Below, one piece after another: positions 11,801 to 21,999 of a DNA stretch of 64,000 nt. Each line of letters opens with the position of its first letter. The stretch's first letter is position 1. The notes below the pieces were generated by a model that searched no databases, was not told where the DNA came from, and saw only the letters and a program-made list of their open reading frames with translations. Origin of the DNA: Haliclona indistincta (taxonomy: Eukaryota; Porifera; Demospongiae; Haplosclerida; Chalinidae); contig OZ024784.1 in the NCBI GenBank assembly GCA_964017065.1, positions 17,341,152 through 17,405,151 of the forward strand. The letters run 5' to 3'. A program made the translations under genes and the position numbers.

Positions 11801-11924
11801 GCTGTGCTCTCAACCACTCATTGAGTGACAGCAATGGGTTGGCTCCCTGCACCACCACGGGCTGTCCATTTAAAACGAAAGAGACCGATTCAACTGGAGC
11901 AGAACCTTGAGCACGACACGCCAT
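5874..11924 (-). CDS. Xanthine dehydrogenase / aldehyde oxidase family molybdo-flavoenzyme
   Basis: More than 20 short exons are read on the minus strand from ATG 11924 (MACRAQ; an upstream ATG at 11945 is possible) to TGA 5874. In order: plant-type 2Fe-2S domain ([12 protein letters not shown], about 11750), ITTVEGLGK, second 2Fe-2S domain ([13 protein letters not shown], about 11440; GNICRCTGR, about 11310), FAD domain (about 11100-9620, [31 protein letters not shown]), then the molybdopterin domains ([70 protein letters not shown]). The catalytic Glu of AVGEPP is present. The Glu that binds purines in XDH appears as Thr in YTVYSSTQ, so an aldehyde oxidase-like substrate range is more likely. 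The C-terminus ([12 protein letters not shown]) is shorter than in XDH. Exon joining between about 9998 and 10395 could not be completed in frame. Likely a cytosolic hydroxylase of aldehydes or N-heterocycles. Confidence 0.85.
6248..6496. mobile_element. MITE with 38-bp perfect terminal inverted repeats inside an oxidase intron
   Basis: The left end 6248-6285 (TATATGTGACCGGATCTGGG...) is the exact reverse complement of the right end 6459-6496. The 173-bp interior has no coding capacity but contains a shorter internal palindrome (ATCAATGTTGAT). The element makes up 249 nt of a ~309-nt intron (6247-6555) of the oxidase gene. On the coding strand its terminal base supplies the A of the intron's AG acceptor. 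No family is assigned. Confidence 0.85.
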
Positions 11925-12028
11925 GCTTTTTTCCCACGCGCGCACTCGTAGTCTAGTCGCGCGAGTTTTTGCAAAATGCGCGCGTGTTGTGTGTCTCGTT
12001 GTAAATTTCTACACGTGGCGGGGTGGTG
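11925..12028. promoter_or_regulatory. CG-rich bidirectional promoter (oxidase / INTS13)
   Basis: Only 104 bp separate the divergent start codons at 11924 (minus) and 12029 (plus). The stretch has many CpG and GCGCG motifs (CCCACGCGCGCAC, GTCGCGCGAG, ATGCGCGCGTG) in an otherwise AT-rich region and no TATA box. It must contain both core promoters, so co-regulation is plausible but not shown. Confidence 0.65.
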
Positions 12029-14923
12029 ATGGAGAAGACGGTAGTGGTCGTGTGTGGAAACGGACTGTCTGTGTTTCCATCAGGAGAAAAGGTCACCATT
12101 GACCTTAGCGCGAGCAGGTTGGGTAAAGGTCCAGCATCTGCCGACTCGAAGCTCAATCTTATGAAAAGCTTGTGGACTTGTAGTTTGGAGTCTGTGTTAG
12201 AGTACTGTAGAGTTGTATTTGACCTTTTTCCAGACCAGTATCAGGTCTGTAACTAAGAGAGGTGATTGTACAGTAACAGTGATAGCTGATTCACTACAGG
12301 TCTGTGTAGCAGCAGCTGATGGCGTCAAGTGTCAGCCCATCAATACTTGGAGAGATGAAGATCAGGAGCTCACCAAGGTAAGTTCAGTGTGTCCTTTTGA
12401 GGTGATGGGGATGTCTGCTGTTATCATTAGGTGCAAGTTGGTTTCCAGAAGTTTGGTCCTCCTCAGTTCCACCCGTCGTCCAATCATCCGCGCAGTCACA
12501 TGACCAGTGTCTTGCAGGGGCTTCAGTTTGGTATGAGGTGCCTCGCTCAGCTCACAGCCACACAGTACGCAGCTAGTGTAGCTCCTGCTGCTCATCGCAA
12601 ACAACACCAACCGAACAACGGCAGAATAATACTCTTCTGTACACTGGAGAGGTTTGTAATAGTCTGCGTAATACGAATGTTGTAAAATGAATTATGACAG
12701 TTCTGCTGACGTGAAGGAGATAGAGAAAGCTACTCTTAATCTCCTGCATGCTGAGAATGCTGACATCAGACAGAAGAGAGACCCAGCCAGGTATGCAGTC
12801 ATGATCCTAGCGTCATTTACCCAGGCCTGGTTCGTTGTAGGCTACTGATTCAAAAGTGTCAATGTGTTGTTTTCAACACTTTTGCATCTCAAGCTACATG
12901 CGACATCAAAGAAATGGATCAAATGACTGTTAGTGACATTGTCAGCATAGAGTAATGTATGTGAGCGTGTGTGCCTACATCTGCAGCTGTCTCCAGATTG
13001 TGTGTTCAGCGTGTGCTCCACTCCTGCTTCGAGTTTAGTGCTTAGATCAATCGGTCTAGTCAAGAAACACTTTGACTTGATCTCCACTATCATCACCAAT
13101 ATCCCTATGAAGGTGAGTATGGTGCACCATGCTTCGTGCATTGTCATGCCTGTCTCACAGGAGGAGCAGAGCGGTGGAGGATCACACAACTATGATGTTG
13201 AGCTAATCCACCTCAGGGAGGGTCATAGAGACATTTTTAGAGCTGGTATTTCATCACTGCCTGCTTATATAGTAACACCATTGTGTGTGTGTTAGGTTAC
13301 AGTGCTGCAGCAGCCCCTATGTCAGCTCGACACGAAGATACTGTGGTCCTCAAGTGGTCGACCCCCAAATCAACATCACTCGATATGCAGTTCTGCTCCA
13401 GTGTCTACCGAGTCACTCCTGCAGACGTGAGCTCATGATAAATTTGGAGTATTTTTTATAGTATGTTTCACAGGTTATCAGTAGACCAACTGTGTGTCTT
13501 GTCAACTTCGTTCTTTCTGGTAAACCTGTACTGCTGGAGCAGCCTAAGAAAGCTCCCAATAAGATCATCTCTCATGTGCTCACAGCTCACGGCAGTAAGC
13601 ATCTCTAATCTGTGTATGAATGAAAGCCAGCATTCAGTAGTTGCATATTGTTTGCAGATGAGATATTCCTGCACTGTGTTCCTAGTGGTAAGAGCTATGT
13701 TGATGATCCACCATCGATCAGTGAGGGGTGGGGAGGAAGGCTGACTGACTACAGAATAGCGGTTTGTGTCTATACAAGTTTATTCATTGATTACCATTTG
13801 TCATCAGGATTTCGGTCAGTTGATGAAGGACAATACTCTCGTACCTAACCCTGTTGATCGAACTAAAATTTTGACAGTCCACCCACTCCAAAAAGGTTGT
13901 ACATGTATTCATTCACAGCGAGCTGAGTGTGTTATTTGGTTCATAGCTGTTGATAATCTTGAGCGACACACCAGGCACTGGCCGATGGTATTCAACGACA
14001 CTGTTGTGTTCAGTATGGCTCAGGTAGACCACACTCTTCACTGTTATACAGAGATTATAACATGTTTATTATAGGACCTGGAACCACTGCCCTCAGTAAT
14101 ACACCTCGCCAGTATGAGTGACTCTGAACTAGAAGCCTGCAAACAGGTTAGTACAGCATACCTGTCTGTGTTCTGGTGTTATATTTGTGTTTCAGGCTAT
14201 CATATCGCTGCAGTCAATGGAGCATAATAACGATGCTCTTCATCTTCCAGGAAGTGGTAGCAGACTGAAGGGCAGCAAGAGGTGTGTTTGGAACTGCTCA
14301 CCGCATGTTCTAGTGTGTGCATCTCCTGCTCAGAGAGGAGCAGTATCGGTCGACCTGGACCGAGCTGGAGGAGATGGTATGGAGTCATCGCAACAACTCG
14401 GACAACCATCACATGCTGTTTGAGATGGTCAGTCATGCAGTTAGCTCCTCACCCAGCATGCAATCAGCAAGAAAGACTCCTCAGAAGAGTGCAGGTTAGA
14501 AACCATCACTATCGCACTAGGACTTTTTGCAGTGAGTCGAAATTTGGTTTTCTGCTAGATATTGGTAATGGTGAGGAACCTATGGATCTTCATTGGAAGG
14601 AGCCAAGCAGAGAACCGCTAGTCAAGAAAGAGGAGTGGTCGTGCCCGCCAATAGCAACACTGCCTGTTCCTGGTAACCAATAATGTAGCAAGCTCTGATA
14701 GTGAACATGCAGTCTGTTCCTAGGGCAAGCAGTTGCTTCTCTACTTTCAATATGGACGACCAAACACAACGCTAAGGCTTCTCTTAGTCATCCAGAATTC
14801 AAAGGTCGTATGACTCATACTAACAAGGCCGAGCTATACACAGCGCTGAAGAATGACAGGTGTGCTGTTGTAGTTGTATCTATCATTTACGCTATATCCT
14901 CTCAGTGTCATTTCAATGGCTGA
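12029..14923 (+). CDS. INTS13: Integrator complex subunit 13 (Asunder)
   Basis: The product matches the animal INTS13/ASUN family along its length. Recognisable segments in order are [22 protein letters not shown] (12165-12235, split here for description), an N-terminal VWA-like region, [10 protein letters not shown] and [17 protein letters not shown] (about 13090-13240), VTPADV and [21 protein letters not shown] and [26 protein letters not shown] (13705-13760), [29 protein letters not shown] (about 14325-14375) and C-terminal [10 protein letters not shown] with [14 protein letters not shown]. The first exons are 12029-12244, 12300-12377 and from 12431, with further short introns. INTS13 helps the Integrator complex process snRNA 3' ends and acts in mitosis and ciliogenesis. 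The 3' end is uncertain: the last sure exon may read through to TGA 14921-14923 or splice to an exon near 15044. ATG 12029 is the first in frame. Confidence 0.88.
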
Positions 14924-15064
14924 TCAAGACTGACAGTTTCATATTGTTTTTAACTCACCAGATTTTACTCAACACACTAACACCGACCCAAATAGAATTG
15001 TACATTGTAAAAATGTATTTTAATAATGTGTGATGTTGTGCAGAGACAAAATAATTCACAGTAA

Positions 15065-16273
15065 TTATTGTTGTCTGTCAGATGATTCGAGCAGGTTATC
15101 CGTGCTCTGGTCTATCTTTGGTTCCAGGGTTTGTGTCGACATTCCGTATCCTAGTCCTACCCCTCTAGCTTTGTGCGTCATGAATCGAGACGTCTCGTAC
15201 TGTACTTCAAGGTCTTGCAGTAGCTTAGCATTCTTCTGCTGTTGTTTGGAGTCATTGTCACCAGTGCTAGGGGGTGTGGCCTTGATCCCCATTAACCTGC
15301 GGAACTTATCACCTTGATCACCTTCATCAAATGAGGCAGATTCCCAGTTATTCCACGAACGCTCTTTCTGTACAGAAAATGACATACGTGTGAACACTTC
15401 CAATTGTAAACACTCCTCTCAATTTTTAATCCAACCTTGTCTTTGGACCACAGCATTTTTCTTTTCTGGTGTGTTGCCATTAGTTTTGACGGATTTACGG
15501 CACCAGGATTCATGTAACTCGGCAGTTTGGGTCCCTGGGCTTGTCGAGCTGCTAGCGCCTTTTCTAGCTTCTGCTCTGGAGTAAGATCAGGATCTGCAGC
15601 AACAGCTAGTTAGTCATGTGATGGAGGGTAACAGCTGCCTCACCATTAGTGTATGCTGTTCCATGATCCTCTTTTGCAGGTTGTGGTGCTATAATATAGA
15701 CAGCAGTAAATACAAGACCATGCATTGTCAATCTAAGTTTGCTACAGTGCTACTTATCAGTTGAGCATAATTATATTGTGGTTGGTATCGGATTTAAATT
15801 TTGCTCACATTGAGACAACTGTTCTTCAGTTTTTGTTTCTGATCTTTTTGATGAACTGTGTTGACTAGTGAGATAATAGAGGAGTATGCACATAATAAAC
15901 TCTCACCCATCACGATCTCTGCGCTCGTCTCTGCGACTATGAGATCCTCTATCCGAGTGTCTCTCATGGTGTCTACGATCACTACGGCTGCTATGTCGTT
16001 CTGAACTGTTGCGAGGACTCTTCGATCTTCTCTCGTGTCTCTCTCTTCTACGACTGGATTCGTGACGTTCACGTCTATTTGGTGAACGGGAACGTGAACG
16101 TTTTTGATCACGATCCATGGTGGACGATTTAGATGTGGACTTTGCTGGACTTTTTTCCTAGAATAATTCAAAAGTACACATGCAATATGTATCTAAAATG
16201 GCTTGAATACCTTATTATCTTCTCCGGACGAATCGCTGTCAGAGTAGTTCTTGAGACATGTGAGAGCATCCAT
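15065..16273 (-). CDS. RSRC2: Arginine/serine-rich coiled-coil protein 2 (RSRC2), intact copy
   Basis: Minus-strand gene from ATG 16273 (MDALTCLKNYSDSDSSGED) to a stop at 15065. A middle exon (about 16118-15905) encodes an RS/RE-rich low-complexity domain (RERHESSRRRERHERRSKS). The C-terminus carries the SMAP/RSRC2-type block: LTPEQKLEKALAARQAQ, YMNPGAVNPSKL, KRKMLWSKDK, WNNWESASFDEGDQGDKFR, LMGIK, KNAKLLQDLEVQYETSRFMT and ending RGVGLGYG. That block is the family signature. The likely role is nuclear, with splicing or RNA-binding factors. The N-terminus is shorter than in vertebrates. Its 3' end converges on INTS13 and it starts 112 bp from the plus-strand adaptor gene. Confidence 0.85.
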
Positions 16274-16385
16274 TCTCCATTTTGAATAGTGGGCGTTGGT
16301 CTCATGCCTTGCCCTATAAGTGCCACGCCTATCACTGCTTCTGTTGACAGTGCGACATCGTGCATGGTCTCTCGTCTCGTTGGAA
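16274..16385. promoter_or_regulatory. Bidirectional promoter, RSRC2 / adaptor A
   Basis: A 112-bp spacer separates the divergent start codons at 16273 (minus) and 16386 (plus). No TATA box is visible. The same arrangement is kept in the second unit at 21890-21999, where a small indel replaces part of the sequence just before the plus-strand ATG. Confidence 0.55.
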
Positions 16386-18735
16386 ATGTCTCTTCCTCAC
16401 CACCATGTCTTCAATGCCATACAATCGCAAATTCAAGAAGGTGTCCCTATGAAAAAGATTATTCCACTTCTTCTAGATCATTCCATCATCAAGCAGTCAC
16501 AAGCTGCTCTAGCCAAGAGGGGTGGACGTAATGGAATGAAAATAATCTGCGGATACATCAAAAATCAAACATTCGATGTCTTCCTAAAGTTTGTAGAGTG
16601 TATGTGTAAACTTATATCAACAGATCCTGAATGTGATAAAACAGTGTCTCCTGTGTTGGCATCTATACTAGAGGTAGTGAAGGACTTTGATGAGACAAAC
16701 CACACAGAACACACCGAGAGCATCATTGATATTATTAAACCGTACCAAACACCTGTTGGAGAGGAAACTACTGAGAGAGAAGAAGAGGAAACACTACTGG
16801 TGACTGAGAAGGTCAAGAGTCTGTCATTGGAAGGTGGTGCACAGGCTGCTACAACAGCAGTGACTAAGCCTCCTATTATCTCTTCTTCAGATTTGAGTAA
16901 GTTTATGCCCACATACTGTATCTATGATCTAACAGGCACTCCCTGCCTGCTGTGGGGAGGAAGGTTGTATAAACAAAATTATAGGAATGTGGTTAATAAT
17001 ATATCAAGTGATAGAGTGATTCATTTTCTGAATCAACATTATACAAAGCAAACCATTAGTTTCACTGTATTGTACAAACATGTGTTATGTATTACACTGT
17101 GTTATCCAGATGTTGGTATATTGATGCCTGATCTACCATATGCCACTATGCCAGAGCAAGCTACATTCAACAGTCATGGCGGTCGCTACTACAACAGTGA
17201 CTGGGAATTTTCCATTGATGTACCTGCTGGAGTTATTCCAAAGGATCAGGAACTGACTATTAAGATGGGCGCATGTGCCTATGGTCCCTTCGATATTCCT
17301 GAAAACTATCACGTCGCGAGTGGATTCATATGCGTTGTTGCTAATGAACCATTTCTTGAACCAGTTAATCTCACTCTAGAACATTGCCTGGTTCCTTCAA
17401 ACGATCAGGAAGACTCAAAAGTGGTTATACTCAGGTCTGACCATTCTGTGATTTCTGAGGGGAAATTCAGATTCTTACCATTACCTAATACTCCAGAAAT
17501 ATCACCAGACACTTTATCATTTCAATTGAGGGATCTGTGTATTTTATGTGCTGCACGTAAGACTGATCAATCACAATCATCAGACTCTAATCAAGATTCA
17601 AAGATGGACACATCTTCTGGTCAAGATGATAACACATTACATGTGAAGTTAGGTAAGAAAAGATCTCGCTCCTCAGAGTCACTTGGTCCTGACAAGAATC
17701 GGAAGAGAATGATTGAGTATGCTGTTTTATTCTTTGAGCCTTCATTATGCAAAAGGACTCACCCATTCGAAGTAGTGGCCTTTGTGTGTCACAAATCTAC
17801 AATAGCAATGAAGGTGAGGTCATTGTGTACTAATGTTAATGTGATGTATTGATCTATAGGAGTGCCAAAAACAGGCTGAGCATAAGCTTCAATTATGTGA
17901 CGCCCAACCGTACATTTTGGAGTTTCATTTTGGAGATACAAAGTACATTGAATTTTCTCTAGAAAGGAAGCCCACTCCAGATTGGAACGTAGCATTAAAG
18001 GGACAGGAGTGGGTATGTATAAGGTCTCATCAGCTGTTTAATTCATAATAATCATACAGGTTTCAGAAGATAATATCAATGGGTACAATCAACATGACCA
18101 AGATTGCTTAGAGAGAGATCTTAAAGATGGTTACTATCCTCCACGTAGAGTGTTTGAAGTTCTCTGGTCATCCTCTACTCCTCCTAAGAAGAGTCTTAAA
18201 ATTGAGGCCAGGGTTCATAATATTGAACGAATTTGTTGTCCTAAAAACTTTCTACCATTCAAGATCACCGCCAATGCAGGTTATAATATTAATTATTATA
18301 ATTATTCCTGATTTTAAAATCCAACCTCTAGGTGGTGCTTGCTGTGCTGGTTGTAAAAACTGTCGGTCACAAGATATTAGGGCACCTGATCCTGAACGTG
18401 TCCACAGATCAAAGGAACAAGTAAAAAGCGATTTGTTAGTTAGTCAGAAAAACTTGAGAGCAGAAGAACTTCATTTTGCTGCTGGAGCCTATTTTGTTCA
18501 AAATTTTCAATGTCTGTGCAGGGTTCTGGATCTGTCTGATAGTGAAGTGGTGCAGATAGAATGTGATCATCACACTTATGGTCATAAGGAACTGGCGTAT
18601 CAAGCACTTTTTAAATGGAACCAGAGGAGAAAGTTGACTACTGTCAGCAATCTAGCCTCAGTTCTGGCGTCTGCTGGTGAACTGAATGCTGTTAAACATT
18701 TGTTTGAAGTACTATCGCAGAGTTCTGAAAAATAA
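16386..18735 (+). CDS. Death-fold-ZU5-UPA-DEATH adaptor, copy A
   Basis: Five exons (16386-16896, 17110-17813, 17860-18012, 18060-18279, 18332-18735) join in frame to 663 residues. An open frame from 16320 adds upstream codons, but the start MSLPHHHVFNAIQ is the one conserved in copy B. Residues 1-95 look like a CARD-type helical bundle (KKIIPLLLDHSIIKQSQ). An acidic Ser/Thr linker follows, then a ZU5 domain (about residues 195-330: GGRYYNSDWEFSIDVPAG, VASGFIC, RDLCILCAARK). A UPA-like region follows (AYVLFFEP-type segment; YILEFHFGDTKYIEFSLERK). The C-terminal DEATH domain is LCRVLDLSDSEVVQIECDHH to AVKHLFEVL. ZU5-UPA-DEATH cores occur in UNC5, UNC5CL and PIDD1, acting in apoptosis and NF-kB signalling. 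There is no signal peptide or membrane helix, so it should be cytosolic. The N-terminal call is the least certain. Confidence 0.82.
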
Positions 18736-18831
18736 GTAAACAACATTGTCATGCCCTGCAAGGAGCAATTAGCTATATAGCCCACGTATAATCCGAGTGT
18801 GCAGTCACACCATGGACAATATAATACCCTA

Positions 18832-19050
18832 GGTATTCTGGAACTTTCTAATTTTAAAGTGGACCCGATAGAATATGATAATCCATGGCCAGCTGATGAT
18901 CGATGATAAGGACAGAGTGATGAACGGGCATATCGAGCACTTTAAAATGGAAGATGAGAGAAAATACTACTGTTGGCGATCTAGCAACTGCTCTGGCATC
19001 TACTTGTGATACAGCTGCTGTTGATAATCTGTTAAAAGTACTTAGCTGAT
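18832..19050 (+). pseudogene. Decayed second DEATH-domain exon
   Basis: Just downstream of the adaptor stop, this stretch resembles the DEATH exon of the same gene. It has LELSNFKVDPIEYD where the live exon has LDLSDSEVVQIECD, then DERAYRALXKMEDERK and a match to the helix that ends near VLASAGELNAVKHLF, with two adjacent stops and frame breaks. The corresponding ~230 bp are missing from unit 2, where GCAGTCACAC joins straight to AAAGCACTTAGCTGAT. This indicates an ancient partial duplication of the last exon, later deleted in one copy. Confidence 0.6.
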
Positions 19051-19123
19051 CAAAAAATCATTAAAAATTAATTATTGTCCTACGAGGTGGAGTTTATCAA
19101 CTAGCTAGCCCACGTGTAATCAC

Positions 19124-20214
19124 ATGGAGAACCGCGCCAAGGTTGACAGGCTAACTACCAACGCTTGCAAGATCTTTGTAGGCAACATAAGCTATCGAGT
19201 GAGTAGTTCTACTCTCGATATTCTTATTTTACCACCCGCCTTCTAGATCACTCACAAAGAACTGTCGGCTTTCTTTTCAAAGTTTGGTCGTGTTCACTAC
19301 TCTCAGATCGTGAAGGACCACAAGAAAAGGCGCTCAAGAGGGTAGATACTAGTATTTGACGGTAGTAGGGCTGCATAATGGCTGTGTTCATCTTCAGGAT
19401 TGGATTTGTCACCTTCACTGATGAGGAGGCAGTCGAGAAAGTGTTCAAAGCATCAGAAGATGATCTTGTATTAGACACAAGGTATTGCAGTATAAGCTGA
19501 GGTATTGGTGTCCTATGCCTCTGTAGAGTCCTGCGAGTTGATAGGTCAGAGCCAACTAAACGAGGCAGGTTAAAATCATCACCTTCTACATCCACACATC
19601 TCTCTACTCCTCCACCACTGAGTACTACTGTTGAATCAATTGAGGAACCCCTCTACATGTAATACATAAAATAACAATTTGAATGTGGTTGTGTTTCATA
19701 GAGTCCCACTATTGTCTGATGATACTCTGCTACTGATATTCTCACACTTTGAATTAAAAGACTTTGTCAAGATTGAGAGAGGTATAGTAGTATACTGCTG
19801 CTAGTACTTCAGGTGTTCTCTATCTCCTGCAGTGTGCAAGCAATGGCACATTCTTTGTCATAAGCTGTGGCTCTCTAAGACAACTCTTCACTTCTCTTCA
19901 GTCTTCAACCCATTCCAGCTTAGACAAGATGGTCATCGAGTGTCGGCACCTTACCTCACTGATAACATCCTTCTCTCTCTGCTCAAGCGTGCCTGCAACC
20001 TGCAGCGCCTTGACTTGTCTGCTTCTTCTAGCTTCCTCACTGATTTTGCACTTGATGCTATTGGTAAGACACCATACCACATGAGCCTGCTGTATCCATG
20101 CTTGCTGTAGGTGCGTACTGTCTTAATCTACAGGAGCTGGATCTGTCCCACTTAAAATTTGTACTTTCTACAAAATTGTTCATTCCCTTGTGGACTTCCC
20201 TGATGCTCCCATAG
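19124..20214 (+). CDS. RRM-F-box protein, copy A, truncated by LINE sequence
   Basis: Exons 19124-19198, 19247-19341, 19398-19481, 19527-19658, 19702-19781, 19833-20063 and from 20111 all join in phase. They encode an RRM (RNP2-like KIFVGNISY; RNP1-like SRGIGFVTF), a Ser/Thr/Pro linker, an F-box (PLLSDDTLLLIFSHFELKDF, then IERVCKQWHILCHKLW) and the first leucine-rich repeats (CNLQRLDLSASS; NLQELDLS). After LQELDLS the sequence leaves homology with copy B and runs about 22 codons into LINE-derived sequence, ending at TAG 20212-20214. The gene could still make an RRM-F-box protein without most LRRs, or be a pseudogene. The RRM-to-F-box junction is a 43-nt GT..AG intron; without splicing there would be a stop. 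Confidence 0.7.
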
Positions 20215-20520
20215 TACGTTTCAATTCTAGTCCATATAGACTACAACTAGATCCCTCCATTCCCTGAGTATCGCCAGTTATCCGTCTAAAACTAATCAAT
20301 TCTCCGCTTTTTTCTTTCCCTCTACAACTAAACTTTGGAACCGTTTAAGTTATGATGTTGTATCTTTATCTAACTTTTTGTCTTTCAAAATTGTACCAAA
20401 CTTAAATGTACCTAATTTCCTTTTTTGTGCTGTATGTTACTGTACTTATAATTTTTTTTTGTTATTTGGCTCGTGTTAGCATTTTTTGCTATTGTATGTA
20501 TCCAGGCTTAGCCAAAAAAG
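20146..20520 (+). mobile_element. 5'-truncated non-LTR retrotransposon fragment
   Basis: The stretch interrupts the F-box-LRR copy and is absent from unit 2. A plus-strand frame contains TKLWNRLSYDVVSLSNFLSFK, the pattern (LWN.L...V....SLS.FK) that ends the ORF2 of many CR1/Jockey/RTE-type LINEs. An AT-rich 3' UTR-like tail follows, ending in AGCCAAAAAAG. The family is not assigned. It replaced roughly ten LRR exons that unit 2 has, so the insertion was accompanied by a deletion. Confidence 0.6.
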
Positions 20521-20875
20521 GTGCGTATGGATCACTATTTTCACTCGTTCACTGCTTGTAGGAGACTGTCTTGTGAGGCTTGCTTCAGCGTGACTGATTC
20601 TGGGTTACAATCACTCTCTACATGTCCCAGTCTCACTGACCTGACCATCAGCTATTGCAAGGTACAGTGATCATCAGTAGTGTAGTGTGAGTATGTTACT
20701 CATACACTCCCAGCTTTTCGCATAATTCATCTCTTTTAGCTTCTCTTGGAGATAAACAGGATTGGGAGAATGATGATGAACCACCGATGGACCTACACTG
20801 CTCTGAACAATACTCATTTGACCCTCCTGAGATCAACTCTTGTCTTATGGAGAGAGCGGAAGACTTTTTATCACT
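20521..20875 (+). pseudogene. Residual 3' exons of F-box-LRR copy A
   Basis: Two exon remnants survive downstream of the LINE fragment. The first (about 20562-20661) encodes RLSCEACFSVTDSGLQSLST. The second (about 20740-20875) encodes the acidic C-terminus (SLGDKQDWENDDEPPMDLHC, then SFDPPEINSCLMERAEDFL). It breaks off exactly where the RSRC2 sequence of unit 2 starts, so the final residues and stop are missing. The exons between them, present in copy B at 26590-27070, are deleted. Confidence 0.75.
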
Positions 20876-21889
20876 TTATCACCTTGATCAAATGAGGCGG
20901 ATTCCCAATTATTCCACGAACGTTCTTTCTGTACAGAAAATGACATACGTGTGTACACTTCCAATTGTAAACATTCCTCTCAATTTTTAATCCAACCTTG
21001 TCTTTGGACCACAGCAATTTTCTTTTCTGGTGTGTTGCCTTTAGTTTTGACGGATTGACGGCACCAGGATTCATGTAACTCGACAATTTTGGTGCCTGGG
21101 CTTGTCGAGCTGCTAGTGCCTTTTCTAGCTTCTGCTCTGGAGTAAGATCAGGATCTGCAGCAACAGCAATCACTAGCTAGTCATGTGATGGAGGGTAACA
21201 GCTGCCTCACCATCAGTGTATGCTGTTCCATCATCCTCTTTTGCAGGTTGTGGTGCTAAAATGTAGACAGCAGTAAATCCTATTTCACAAGACCATGCAA
21301 ATAGATCATGCATTGTCAATCTAAGTTTGCTACAGTGCTACTTATCAGTTGAGAATAATTATATTGTGGTCGGTATCGGATTTAAATTTTGCTTACATTG
21401 AGACAACTGTTCTTCAGTTTTTGTTTCTGATCTTCTTGATGAACTGTGTTGACTAGTGAGACAATAGAGGAGTATGCACATATATAAACTCTCACCCATC
21501 ACGATCTCTGCGCTCGTCTCTGCGACTATGAGATCCCCTATCCGAGTGTCTCTCATGATGTCTATCACCATCATGGTGTCTGCGATCACTACGGCTGCTA
21601 TGTCGTTCTGAACTGCTGCGAGGACTCTTCGATCTTCTCTCGTGTCTCTCTCTTCTACGACTGGATTCGTGACGTTCACGTCTATTTGGTGAACGGGAAC
21701 GTGAACGTTTTTGATCACGATCCATGGTGGACGATTTAGATGTGGACTTTGCTGGACCTTTTTCCTAAATGAAATGGAATAATTCAAAAGCACACATGCA
21801 ATATGTATCTACAATGGCTTGAATACCTTATTATCTTCTCCGGACGAATCGCTGTCAGAGTAGTTCTTGAGACATGTGAGAGCATCCAT
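20876..21889 (-). pseudogene. RSRC2: RSRC2 copy B, lacking its C-terminal domain
   Basis: The minus-strand copy starts at ATG 21889 and matches the intact RSRC2 through the RS domain (about 21725-21492, with a short insertion reading HHDGDRHHERH), LTPEQKLEKALAARQAQ, YMNPGAVNPSKL and ERSWNNWESASFD. It then runs into the 3' exon of the F-box gene on the opposite strand. The block from DKFRRLMGIK to RGVGLGYG, about 85 residues and the most conserved part of the family, is absent. The RS domain is open and codon conservation is high, so a truncated transcript is possible, but loss of the signature makes a full function unlikely. Confidence 0.75.
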
Positions 21890-21999
21890 TCTCCATTTTG
21901 AATAGTGGGCGTTGGTCTCATGCCGTACCCTATAAGTGCCACGCCTATCACTGCTTCTGTTGACAGCTCAGTGCGACAGCGTGCTAGTCAGGCGTGGAA
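21890..21999. promoter_or_regulatory. Bidirectional promoter, RSRC2 copy B / adaptor B
   Basis: This 110-bp spacer is the duplicate of 16274-16385. The minus-strand side is nearly unchanged. The plus-strand side differs in the last 40 bp before ATG 22000. Confidence 0.5.
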
